From SCTM01 sp965279655 (GTDB taxonomy: Bacteria > Pseudomonadota > Alphaproteobacteria > Rhodospirillales > Rhodospirillaceae): a DNA stretch of 64,000 nt. This document shows, one piece after another, positions 43,230-51,451 of this stretch. Position 1 is the stretch's first letter. Every line of letters begins with the position of its first letter. The notes beneath the pieces are model-generated. The model was not told where the DNA came from and made no database searches. It saw only the letters and a program-made list of their open reading frames with translations. The position numbers were made by a program, and so were the translations under genes. Location: the NCBI GenBank assembly GCA_965279655.1, contig OZ257255.1, positions 496,001 to 560,000 of the forward strand. Direction: 5' to 3'.

Positions 43230-44680
43230 AGTACGTGAGCGTTGCTCTCGCGGCGCTGCTGCTGGCGTCATGCGCCGTCGGCCCGAACTACAAGCGGCCG
43301 AGCGCGTCCGTGCCCGTGGAGTTCAAGGAAGCCGCCGGATGGAAGATCAGCGAGCCGCGCGATGATGCGGATCGCGGTCCCTGGTGGGCCATCTTCGGGG
43401 ATCCGCTCTTGAACGATCTCGCGGCCCAAGTGCAAGCGTCTAACCAAAATATCCGCGCCTTCGAGGCGGCCTATCGCCAAGCAACGGCAGCGGTGCAGCA
43501 ATCGCGCTCGGCGCTGTTCCCGTCGGTGAACGCGAGCGGCTCGATGACACGTTCAGAGCGCGGCGCTGGTGCGGTATCCACCGTCACGTCCAACGGAACC
43601 GTGGTCAACACGACCGCGCGCCCTGTGACCAGCTACAACGTCTCCGGCAGTGCTGGCTGGGATATCGACGTTTGGGGGCGCATCCGCCGTCAGCTCGAGG
43701 GCAGCAATGCTAGCGCCCAGGCCAGCGCGGCCGATCTCGCCAATGCAACGCTGTCCGCGCAGGCGCAACTGGTGACGGCCTACTTCGAAATCCGGGTGCA
43801 GGATGAGCTTCGGCGCCTGCTGGATCAGACCGCTGCGGGCTTCGCGGAGTCCTACAAGATCGCGCAGAACAAATATAACCAGGGCGTGGTCTCCAAGGCG
43901 GACTTGGCCCAGGCCGAGACGCAATTGCGCAGCACCCAGGCCCAGGCCGTGAACGCCCGGGCGCAGCGGGAGCAGCTGGAACACGCGATCGCGGTCCTGA
44001 TCGGCAAGGCGCCGGCGGATTTCTCCCTCGAGACGGCGGACTTCAACGTCTTGGCGCCGGATATCCCGGTGGGCGTGCCGTCGACCCTTCTCGAACGGCG
44101 TCCTGACGTCGCGAGCGCGGAACGGCGTGTGAAGGCCGCGAATGCGCAGATCGGCGTGGCCATCGCGGCGTTCTTCCCGGACCTCACGGTGACAGGGAAC
44201 TACGGCTACTCGAGTTCGTCGCTCGACAACCTGTTCAATGCCTCGAACCGCTTTTGGTCCTTCGGGCCGCAAGCGGCGCTGAGCGTACTCGATTTCGGCG
44301 CCAAGAGCGCGCAGGTGAAGCGTTCTCGCGCGGCGTACGATCAGGAAGTGGCGTCCTATCGCCAAACCGTGCTGACTGCTCTCCAGCAGGTCGAAGATCA
44401 ACTCACCGCCGTGTCCGCCTTGGCCGAACAGGCGGCGATCCAATCGCAAGCGGTGGATGCGGCCCGCGAAGCCCAACGCATCGCGCGCAACCAGTATCGC
44501 GCCGGCATTACGGACTTCACGGCCGTGGCGACGACTCAGGCATCCGCATTGTCGAGCGAACAATCCGCGCTCACCATCCGGCGCAATCAGCTGACGGCGG
44601 CGGTGGCCCTGATCCAGGCCCTTGGCGGCGGTTGGAGCGGCCAGATGACCGACATCAAGACCGAACGGCCGCCGGCCTAG
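43226..44680 (+). CDS. Outer-membrane efflux lipoprotein (NodT/OprM family)
   Basis: The protein has 484 residues from the ATG overlapping the mdtC stop. A lipobox LLASC places the lipid on Cys16, followed by AVGPNYKRPS, the standard start of this family. Two homologous halves follow: PWWAIFGDPLLNDLAAQVQASN with AAYRQATAAVQQSRSALFPS, and VLLERRPDVASAERRVKAANAQ with its partners (VGVPSTLLERRPDV). It forms the trimeric TolC-like channel of the pump. Its stop overlaps that of the convergent oxygenase gene by four bases. Confidence 0.93.
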   Translation: MKYVSVALAALLLASCAVGPNYKRPSASVPVEFKEAAGWKISEPRDDADRGPWWAIFGDPLLNDLAAQVQASNQNIRAFEAAYRQATAAVQQSRSALFPSVNASGSMTRSERGAGAVSTVTSNGTVVNTTARPVTSYNVSGSAGWDIDVWGRIRRQLEGSNASAQASAADLANATLSAQAQLVTAYFEIRVQDELRRLLDQTAAGFAESYKIAQNKYNQGVVSKADLAQAETQLRSTQAQAVNARAQREQLEHAIAVLIGKAPADFSLETADFNVLAPDIPVGVPSTLLERRPDVASAERRVKAANAQIGVAIAAFFPDLTVTGNYGYSSSSLDNLFNASNRFWSFGPQAALSVLDFGAKSAQVKRSRAAYDQEVASYRQTVLTALQQVEDQLTAVSALAEQAAIQSQAVDAAREAQRIARNQYRAGITDFTAVATTQASALSSEQSALTIRRNQLTAAVALIQALGGGWSGQMTDIKTERPPA

Positions 44681-45612
44681 ACGGCGCGATACGCAAACGA
44701 GGTCCGCACGCGATCGAGGATGTAATCACCCGCTTGCACCGGCGCGTGGGCGCCGGGCGTGCCGAAGGCGGCCGGATCGACCACAGCCCGATAGTTCGGA
44801 TCGAAGAAGGTGGCGATGGAATAGCGGTCGCGGCCGGAGCGGTTCGTCACGCGATGCAGGTTCGACACATAGCGTCCGCCGCTCCAGCGTTCCAACAGGT
44901 CACCCACGTTGATGATCAAGGTGCCGGGCACCGGTGTGGCGCTGATCCAGGATCCGTCGCGACGCTGGATCTCCAGGCCGCCGCTGTCGTCCTGCCATAG
45001 CAGCGTCACGCAGCCATAGTCCGTGTGAGCCGCACCGCCGAACTGATCGGCGGGCGCATCGCCCGGATGCTGCGGATAGTGGATCACGTTCATCCGTTGC
45101 AGTGGCTTGGTGTACTTGTCGACGAAGAAATCCGGCCGCTGTCCGAGGCTGATTGCGAAGACGCTGAGCAAGTCTGCGCCACATCGGTGCATCGCCGCGA
45201 AATAGGCGGAGAAGGCATCGCGAAATTCGGGCAAGGCTTCCGGCCATACGTTGGGACCGCGTAAGGCTTCGCCTGCGACAACGTCGGGGTCATCGGCGGC
45301 GAGTTCCAGCCCAATGACGTAGGATTCCTTCCAGTCGGAGCGGGTGGCGTTCTTCATGAACGCATCGCCCATGCCGATATAGCCGCGATGGTTCACAGCG
45401 TCTGCCTTATGCTTTGCGGCTTCGGGCAGGGCGAAGAAGGTCTTGGCGGCGTCGACGGCACGCTGGATGACCGTTTCGGGCATGCCGTGGTTGGTGACGT
45501 AGAAGAACCCGGTCTTGGTGCAGGCGTCGACGATCTGGCCGGCGGCGCGGGTCATCGCATCGGGATCGCGGTTCGCGACGTTCGCCAGGTCGATGATCGG
45601 CAGGGCGTTCAT
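44677..45612 (-). CDS. 2OG-Fe(II) oxygenase, isopenicillin N synthase-like
   Basis: The protein has 311 residues from the ATG at 45612. The iron ligands are His196 and Asp198 (HTDYG) and His253 (NLHRV); Arg263 with Ser265 (RYS) binds 2-oxoglutarate. The N-terminal NHGMPETVIQRAVDAA and FFALPEAAK blocks match the IPNS/gibberellin-oxidase family. It is a cytoplasmic non-haem iron dioxygenase of unknown substrate; many such bacterial genes act on amino acids or phenolics. Its start is only seven bases downstream of the hybrid kinase stop, so it is likely co-transcribed with the kinase. Confidence 0.87.
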   Translation of the reverse strand: MNALPIIDLANVANRDPDAMTRAAGQIVDACTKTGFFYVTNHGMPETVIQRAVDAAKTFFALPEAAKHKADAVNHRGYIGMGDAFMKNATRSDWKESYVIGLELAADDPDVVAGEALRGPNVWPEALPEFRDAFSAYFAAMHRCGADLLSVFAISLGQRPDFFVDKYTKPLQRMNVIHYPQHPGDAPADQFGGAAHTDYGCVTLLWQDDSGGLEIQRRDGSWISATPVPGTLIINVGDLLERWSGGRYVSNLHRVTNRSGRDRYSIATFFDPNYRAVVDPAAFGTPGAHAPVQAGDYILDRVRTSFAYRAV

Positions 45613-45619
45613 GTAGAAC

Positions 45620-47716
45620 CTATCCGAGCATACGTTCGACACGGCGTGCAAGATCGTCAACGGCGAAAGGTTTGGTCAATAGCTCCATGCCCGGACCGAT
45701 GTGGCCGTGGTTCAGCACGGCATTCTCCGCGTAACCGGTGATGAACAGCACTTTTAGGTCGGGCCGCAGTGCCTGAGCCGCATCTGCGACCTGACGGCCG
45801 TTGAGGCCGCCGGGCAAGCCCACGTCAGTGATCAGCAGGTCGACCCGTTGATTCGATCGCAGGATTTCCAGGCCGGCGGGACCGTCCGCAGCCTCAATGC
45901 AAGTGTAGTCCAGATCGCCGAGAGAATCTGTGATGAGCATCCGGACCGTCGGTTCGTCGTCGATGACCAGCACAACGGCGCCCGCCGCGGGATGCGGCGA
46001 CGGTTCGGCGGTATCGGAGGCATCCGAGTCTTCCGCGCCGAGATGGCGCGGCAAATAGATGCACACCATCGTTCCTTTGCCGACTTCCGAATAGATGCGC
46101 ACGTGGCCATTGGATTGGCGTGCGAAGCCATACACCATCGAAAGACCCAAGCCGGTGCCTTCTCCGGTGGGCTTGGTCGTGAAGAAGGGCTCGAAGACGC
46201 GGTCGAGGGTGGCCTTCTCGATTCCGATACCGGTGTCGCTCACGCATACCGCGATGTATTGGCCCGGCGCGAGGCCGTGCTCCCGGGCAGTGCGTTCATC
46301 GAGCCATTTATTGGAAGTCTCGATCGTGATCTTTCCCCCGTTGGGCATGGCGTCGCGGGAGTTGATGCACAGGTTGAGGAGCGCGTTCTCGAGCTGGTTG
46401 GCGTCGACCATGGTTGCCCACAGCCCGCTCGCTTCGATGGTCGCCACTTTGATGGACGGTCCGACGGTCCGTCCCACGAGTTCGATGAAGTCGGCCATGA
46501 GCCGATTGACCACGAGGGCCTTGGGCGAAAGTGTCTGACGCCGCGAGAATGCGAGCAGGCGGTGGGTCAGGGATGCGGCGCGGCGCGTGGCGCCCATGCC
46601 GGCCGTCACGTACTTCTCGACGTCGGGCGTGCGTCCTTGCGCCAGGCGCGTGTTGATCATCTGGAATGCGCCGGAAATCCCCGCCAGCAAATTGTTGAAG
46701 TCGTGCGCGAGCCCGCCGGTGAGTTGACCGACGGCTTCCATCTTCTGCGCTTGGCGAAGAGCATCTTCGGTCTTGCGCCGTTCTTCCACCGCCGCCGCCA
46801 CACGCGCTTCCAGGGTCTCGTTCAGGTGCTGAAGTTCGCGTTCGGCGCGCTTGCGAGCGGTGATGTCCCTGAACAGGACCGCGACTTCCCGCCGACTCGC
46901 CGGCTCCACGCGGAAGGCGGCGAGTTCCAGATAGCGTCCGGTCGCCTCCAACTCGCGTTCAAAGCGGATCGGGATCCCGGTCTTCAGGACCTCCGCATAC
47001 AGCTTCACCCAGCCATCGGCCTCGTTGGGTACCATCTCACGGACTTTTTGCCCGACCACGTTCGGGATGCCGGCGTTTGTTGTGTAGGCAGGGTTCGCGG
47101 AGGTGTGGACGTAGTCGCTCAGCGGTCCGTGAGGGCCGTCGATGAATTCGATGGTGCAAAAGCCTTCGTCGATGGAATCAAACAGCATCTGGTAGCGGGC
47201 TTGGCTGTCGCGCAGGTCCCGCTCGCGCATGATCTGCTGCGTCGTTTCGATGCAGGTTCCGAACAGCGCGACAACGCGCTCTCCGTCGCGCACCGGGGAA
47301 TAGGAGAACGCGAAATGCGCTTCTTCCAACTGACCCCGGCGGTCGAGCTGCAGGTTGATGTCCTGCATTTGCACCGACGTGCCGCTGAAGACTTGATCGA
47401 ACAGCGGCTGCAGGTCTATGCGCGCCTCGGCCCAGACTTGGTCGATGGCGTGCCGTCCGAGCGCTTGTGGATGCTTGCGTCCCAAGATCGGAATGAACGC
47501 GTCGTTGTAGAGCCAGATTCGGTCGCTGCCCCAGGCTAAGAACATCGGCTGATTGGAGCCGAGCATCAGTTGGACCATGGTCCTAAGAGCCACCGGCCAC
47601 TGCCCGATGTCGCCCAAGGACGTTTTGGACCAGTCGTGGGCCCGAATCAGTGCGGGCATGACGCCATCCGCCGCAATCCACGGAGGAACGACAGTCGGCG
47701 GCTGTGGTGGTGTCAT
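45620..47716 (-). CDS. Hybrid sensor histidine kinase (PAS-PAS-HisKA-HATPase-REC)
   Basis: The protein has 698 residues from the ATG at 47716; a longer frame back to 47818 runs into the terminator. No membrane segment is seen. A first PAS-like domain (about residues 20-155, WPVALRTMVQLMLGSNQPMF) and a second PAS (about 165-285) precede a coiled-coil. The phospho-acceptor is His338 in GGLAHDFNN. The ATPase boxes NALLNLCINSRDAMP, VSDTGIGIE and GTGLGLSMVYG follow. The receiver Asp is residue 631 in LLITDVGLPGG. It should pass a cytosolic signal to its own receiver and on to other proteins. The oxygenase gene lies directly downstream. Confidence 0.9.
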   Translation of the reverse strand: MTPPQPPTVVPPWIAADGVMPALIRAHDWSKTSLGDIGQWPVALRTMVQLMLGSNQPMFLAWGSDRIWLYNDAFIPILGRKHPQALGRHAIDQVWAEARIDLQPLFDQVFSGTSVQMQDINLQLDRRGQLEEAHFAFSYSPVRDGERVVALFGTCIETTQQIMRERDLRDSQARYQMLFDSIDEGFCTIEFIDGPHGPLSDYVHTSANPAYTTNAGIPNVVGQKVREMVPNEADGWVKLYAEVLKTGIPIRFERELEATGRYLELAAFRVEPASRREVAVLFRDITARKRAERELQHLNETLEARVAAAVEERRKTEDALRQAQKMEAVGQLTGGLAHDFNNLLAGISGAFQMINTRLAQGRTPDVEKYVTAGMGATRRAASLTHRLLAFSRRQTLSPKALVVNRLMADFIELVGRTVGPSIKVATIEASGLWATMVDANQLENALLNLCINSRDAMPNGGKITIETSNKWLDERTAREHGLAPGQYIAVCVSDTGIGIEKATLDRVFEPFFTTKPTGEGTGLGLSMVYGFARQSNGHVRIYSEVGKGTMVCIYLPRHLGAEDSDASDTAEPSPHPAAGAVVLVIDDEPTVRMLITDSLGDLDYTCIEAADGPAGLEILRSNQRVDLLITDVGLPGGLNGRQVADAAQALRPDLKVLFITGYAENAVLNHGHIGPGMELLTKPFAVDDLARRVERMLG

Positions 47717-47774
47717 TTGCGGGTCGTTGTTTCTCTTGTCTGCGCTATTTACACGCAGGCAGGGTGATCGGATA

Positions 47775-47810
47775 AGAAAAATGCCCCGCACGTACGCTCT
47801 GCGGGGCATT
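47775..47810 (-). terminator. Rho-independent terminator for the glutamate-synthase-like gene
   Basis: On the minus strand AATGCCCCGCA pairs perfectly with TGCGGGGCATT around a nine-base loop and is followed by TTTTTCTTAT. It lies about 30 bases after the stop at 47838 and separates that gene from the hybrid kinase gene. Confidence 0.93.
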
Positions 47811-47837
47811 GATATCATAGTGCCGTGCGAGCGCGGC

Positions 47838-49451
47838 TTACGCCGCCGGGTTGAAGCTCTCCGCCCGTGCCATAGCCCAAGCCTGCTTGAAGCGCGGGTC
47901 TTCCGTGCCGTTGATCAGCTCACCGGGCTGAAGGAAGCGGTCGAGTTCCGCATAGGTCATGACCTGGTTCGGAGACACGCGCTTGGAGAAGTGGTGAGGT
48001 CGCAGTTGGCCGGGGTGATCGAGGCCGGCGGAAGCCACCACCTCGCTCAGGGCCTTCACGGTCGACTTGTGGAACAGATACACGCGCTCGGCTTTATCGG
48101 GCACGAAGATGGCGCGCTGTCGCGAGGCGTCCTGTGTCGCCACGCCGGTAGGGCAGCGGTCGGTATGGCAGCTCTGGGACTGGATGCAGCCCAAGGCGAA
48201 CATGAATCCGCGCGCCGCATTGCACCAGTCCGCGCCCAGCGCCATCGCCCGCGCCATGTCGAAGGCGGAAGTGATCTTGCCGCTTGCGCCGATACGGATC
48301 TGGCCGCGCTTGCCGATGCCCACCAAGGCGTTGTGCACGTACATCAGGCCGTCGCGCAAAGGCGTGCCGATGTGGTCCGTGAACTCGAGCGGGGCGGCGC
48401 CGGTGCCGCCCTCGGAGCCGTCGACCACGATGAAATCCGGCAGAATGTCGGTCGCCAGCATGGCCTTGCAGATCGCCAGGAACTCCCATGGGTGGCCGAC
48501 GCAGAGCTTGAATCCCACGGGCTTGCCACCGCTGTAGCGGCGCAGGAGCGCGATAAAGTGCATCAGTTCGATCGGCGTCGCGAACGCGGAATGGCGGGCA
48601 GGGGAGATGCAATCCTTTCCCTCCGGGACGCCGCGGGCGAGGGAGATCTCGGTCGAGACCTTTGCTGCCGGCAGCACGCCGCCGTGGCCCGGCTTCGCGC
48701 CTTGGGAGAGCTTGATCTCGATCATCTTGACGACGGGATCGGTGGCGTTGGCCGCGAAGCGCTCCGCGTCGAAATCGCCGGCTTCGTTGCGGCAACCGAA
48801 GTAGCCGCTGCCGATTTCCCAAATGATGTCGCCGCCGCCTTCGCGGTGATACTTGCTGATGCCGCCTTCGCCGGTGTCGTGGGCGAAGTTGCCCTTCTTC
48901 GCGCCGCCGTTCAGCGCGCGGATGGCGTTTGCGCTGAGGGAGCCGAAGCTCATCGCTGAGATGTTGAACACCGACGCGGAGTAGGGCTTGGTGCACTGCG
49001 GTCCGCCGACGGGGATGCGGAACGGATCCTTCGCCGGCTCCTTCGGCACCATCGAGTGATGCAGCCACTCGAACGAGGAACTGTAGACGTCGAGTTGCGT
49101 GCCGAACGGGCGCTTGTCGAGCTGACCCTTGGCGCGTTGATAGACGATCGAGCGCTTGTTGCGGCTGAAGGGCGTTCCGTCCGTCTCGCTTTCCAGGAAG
49201 TACTGGCGGATTTCGGGTCGTACGCTTTCGAGCAGGAACCGCACGTGGGCCGAGATCGGGTAGTTCCGCAGGATGGAGTGTCGCTGCTGGACGACGTCGT
49301 AGAACCCGAGCAGGGCCAGGCCGAAGGCGATCGGCAATGGGATCAGGAACAGCGGACTGAGGAACGCTAGCGCGATGCAGGCGATCGTCGCCGCGACCGC
49401 GCCTGTGAAGATGATGAATCGCGCCGCAAAGATCAAACGCACGAAGCTCAT
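47838..49451 (-). CDS. FMN-dependent glutamate synthase-like protein (GltB2 type)
   Basis: The protein has 537 residues from the ATG at 49451. Two hydrophobic helices start the chain (residues 5-45, FIIFTGAVAATIACIALAFL region). The glutamate synthase domain contains FNISAMSFGSLSANAIRALN, HDTGEGGISKYHREGGGDI, SQGAKPGHGGVLPA and IVVDGSEGGTGAAPLEF. The Fe-S cysteine cluster is CIQSQSCHTDRCPTGVATQ. It lacks the amidotransferase and the NADPH subunit domains of full GOGAT. Membrane anchoring suggests a role in ferredoxin- or quinone-linked synthesis or in another transformation; the substrate is not certain. The terminator at 47775 ends it. Confidence 0.88.
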   Translation of the reverse strand: MSFVRLIFAARFIIFTGAVAATIACIALAFLSPLFLIPLPIAFGLALLGFYDVVQQRHSILRNYPISAHVRFLLESVRPEIRQYFLESETDGTPFSRNKRSIVYQRAKGQLDKRPFGTQLDVYSSSFEWLHHSMVPKEPAKDPFRIPVGGPQCTKPYSASVFNISAMSFGSLSANAIRALNGGAKKGNFAHDTGEGGISKYHREGGGDIIWEIGSGYFGCRNEAGDFDAERFAANATDPVVKMIEIKLSQGAKPGHGGVLPAAKVSTEISLARGVPEGKDCISPARHSAFATPIELMHFIALLRRYSGGKPVGFKLCVGHPWEFLAICKAMLATDILPDFIVVDGSEGGTGAAPLEFTDHIGTPLRDGLMYVHNALVGIGKRGQIRIGASGKITSAFDMARAMALGADWCNAARGFMFALGCIQSQSCHTDRCPTGVATQDASRQRAIFVPDKAERVYLFHKSTVKALSEVVASAGLDHPGQLRPHHFSKRVSPNQVMTYAELDRFLQPGELINGTEDPRFKQAWAMARAESFNPAA

Positions 49452-49531
49452 TCGTAACCCCCCGGTACTCTGAGCATTTTGAGACGGCAGCATAGCCGGT
49501 CCCGCCAAGAACCGGTTAAAGTATAAGAATA

Positions 49532-50158
49532 ATGCTTAAGATTCTCCGATTCGTCATGGGCTTCGCGTTGATCGTGGCGGTTGGGCCGACGTGGGCGGCC
49601 GCGCCCGTGGACGAGATCGCGAGCGCCTGGGCGCTGCTAAAGTATGGTCCCCCCGACGCACCGGACCGGCGCACGGCGGCCGAAGCCATCGAACACGATG
49701 CCGCCGCCCTGGTGTTGCGGGAAGACACACCCGCGACAAGGGTGTGGCTGGCCAACGCGCTGTGCCTCACGGCGGAAGTTCTGCACTCCACGAAGTCCCT
49801 CACGAAGGTGCGGGAAGCGCGCGACGTCTTGTTGGCGGCGGAGCGTACAAGCCCGGAAAATCCGGCGGTTCTCGCGCTGCTGGGATCGCTCCACTACGAA
49901 GTCCCCGGCTGGCCCATAGGGTTCGGAAACAAGAAGAAGGCGCAGGCGTATTTGACTCGCGCGGTCGCCGCCGATCCCGGGGGGAGAGATACCAATTACT
50001 TCATGGGCGACTTCCTTCTGTCGTCCGGACGGGCCGGCGAAGCCGTGGGTTACTTAGAGAAGGCTCTTGCTGCACCGCAGCAGAACGAACTGGCCGACCG
50101 GGGACGGCGGGCGGAGATCAGCGAAGCTTTGGCGAAAGCGAAGGCTAAGACACGCTAA
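49532..50158 (+). CDS. Exported TPR-like protein
   Basis: The protein has 208 residues with a signal peptide (residues 1-23, FALIVAVGPTWAAA). Helical pairs such as DEIASAWALLKYG, ATRVWLANALCLTAEVLH and PAVLALLGSLHYEVPG, KKAQAYLTRAVAADPGG and NYFMGDFLLSSGRAGEAVGYLEK fit TPR-type repeats. The GRAGEAVGYLEKALA segment matches TPR consensus. It may serve as a periplasmic scaffold; a TRAP-transporter-associated family (TatT-like) is a possible home. Divergent from the glutamate-synthase-like gene across an 80-bp region. Confidence 0.7.
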   Translation: MLKILRFVMGFALIVAVGPTWAAAPVDEIASAWALLKYGPPDAPDRRTAAEAIEHDAAALVLREDTPATRVWLANALCLTAEVLHSTKSLTKVREARDVLLAAERTSPENPAVLALLGSLHYEVPGWPIGFGNKKKAQAYLTRAVAADPGGRDTNYFMGDFLLSSGRAGEAVGYLEKALAAPQQNELADRGRRAEISEALAKAKAKTR

Positions 50159-50227
50159 GCTGGACGGCGCGCGATAGGGAAAAGGTGGGAACCGGGTTTC
50201 CCCCCCCATCGTGCCCTAGGGGGCTGG

Positions 50228-51451
50228 ATGAACGAGACGGGGGAATTGCGCCGAGGTTGGGGGATTATTTTCGCGTCCGTTCTCGGTCTCGCGTTCTGTA
50301 TCGCATCCTACCCGCTCTATTCGATGGGGCCGTTCTACGCGCCATTGCAAAAAGAGTTCGGATGGTCGCTGCAGGATGTCTCCACGATCCTGCTGATTGT
50401 CATGTTTCCGGTCGTCGGCTTGGCCCCGGTGGTCGGGTGGTGCGCCGACCGCTTTGGTCCGGTGCGGCTTATCCTCGGGTCTCAGATTGGGTTCGGTCTC
50501 GGGCTTATCGCGCTAGGGCTGCTGACGCAGAGCCTCACGACCTTTTACGTCCTCTGGCTGCTCATAGGAATTCTGTCCGTCGGAACCCTCGCGATCTCAT
50601 TCAACAAGATCCTCAGCGCGAACTTCGCCCGGCACCGTGGCCTCGCGATTGGCCTCGCCTTGGCGGGGACCGGACTGGGTGGTGTCTTCGCGCCTAACTT
50701 CGCGGCGTGGCTGATCGCGAACTATGGCTGGCGCATGGCCTATGTCGGTCTCGGCATCATGCCGCTTGTCGTCGCCCTGCCGGCGACCCTGATCTTTCTG
50801 CGTCCCGCGGGATCCGCCGCTGCGATCGCTGAGGCGACCCGCCAGCACACAGTTGGTGCGACGCTCGGGGAAGCGGTGCGGTCGTATCGCTTCCATTTCA
50901 TCGCGTGGACGCTGGTGCTGGGGTCCGCGGCGTCGACCGGCTTCATCGCCAACTTCGTGCCGATGCTGATCGACAAGGGATACGACGCGGCGACCGCGGC
51001 CAGCGTCGCCGGCACCATTGGGCTCGCCGTCATCCTTGGGCGCGTTTCCTCGGGCTGGTGTCTTGACCGCTTCTGGGGACCTGGCGTCGGGTTCGTGTTC
51101 CTGCTCGTCTCGTCCGCAGCGGCGTTCACGCTGGCCGTGGGCAGCTACCCGCCCGCCGTGACCATGCTTCTCGCCGGCTTGATCGGGCTGTCGGCCGGCG
51201 CGGAGTTCGACCTCTGCTCCTATTTCACGTCGCGCTATTTCGGTCTGAAGAACTTCGGCAAGATTTACGGCTGGCAGTACATCGGTTTCGCCGTCGGCGG
51301 TGCGCTTGCCGCGCCGCTGTTCAGCCGCGTGCGCGATATGAGCGGTTCATACGAAACGGCAATGATGGCCGCGGGCGCCTTCTTCCTGATCGGCGCATTC
51401 TTGCTTCTCAGCCTGGGCCCCTATCCGACCCAGGAAAAGGCCCAGCCCTAG
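50228..51451 (+). CDS. MFS transporter, paralogue of the one beside PQQ-DH
   Basis: The protein has 407 residues with about twelve membrane helices and the A-motif VVGWCADRFGPVRL. Its late signature TSRYFGLKNFGKIYGWQ mirrors SSRYFGMKAYGKIYGLQ in the protein at 3927, including the acidic residue before it (AGAEFDL and ATEVDL). These OFA/monocarboxylate-type transporters move small acids. A GGGGGCTGG site precedes the ATG. Its end overlaps the convergent phosphodiesterase end by four bases. Confidence 0.87.
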   Translation: MNETGELRRGWGIIFASVLGLAFCIASYPLYSMGPFYAPLQKEFGWSLQDVSTILLIVMFPVVGLAPVVGWCADRFGPVRLILGSQIGFGLGLIALGLLTQSLTTFYVLWLLIGILSVGTLAISFNKILSANFARHRGLAIGLALAGTGLGGVFAPNFAAWLIANYGWRMAYVGLGIMPLVVALPATLIFLRPAGSAAAIAEATRQHTVGATLGEAVRSYRFHFIAWTLVLGSAASTGFIANFVPMLIDKGYDAATAASVAGTIGLAVILGRVSSGWCLDRFWGPGVGFVFLLVSSAAAFTLAVGSYPPAVTMLLAGLIGLSAGAEFDLCSYFTSRYFGLKNFGKIYGWQYIGFAVGGALAAPLFSRVRDMSGSYETAMMAAGAFFLIGAFLLLSLGPYPTQEKAQP

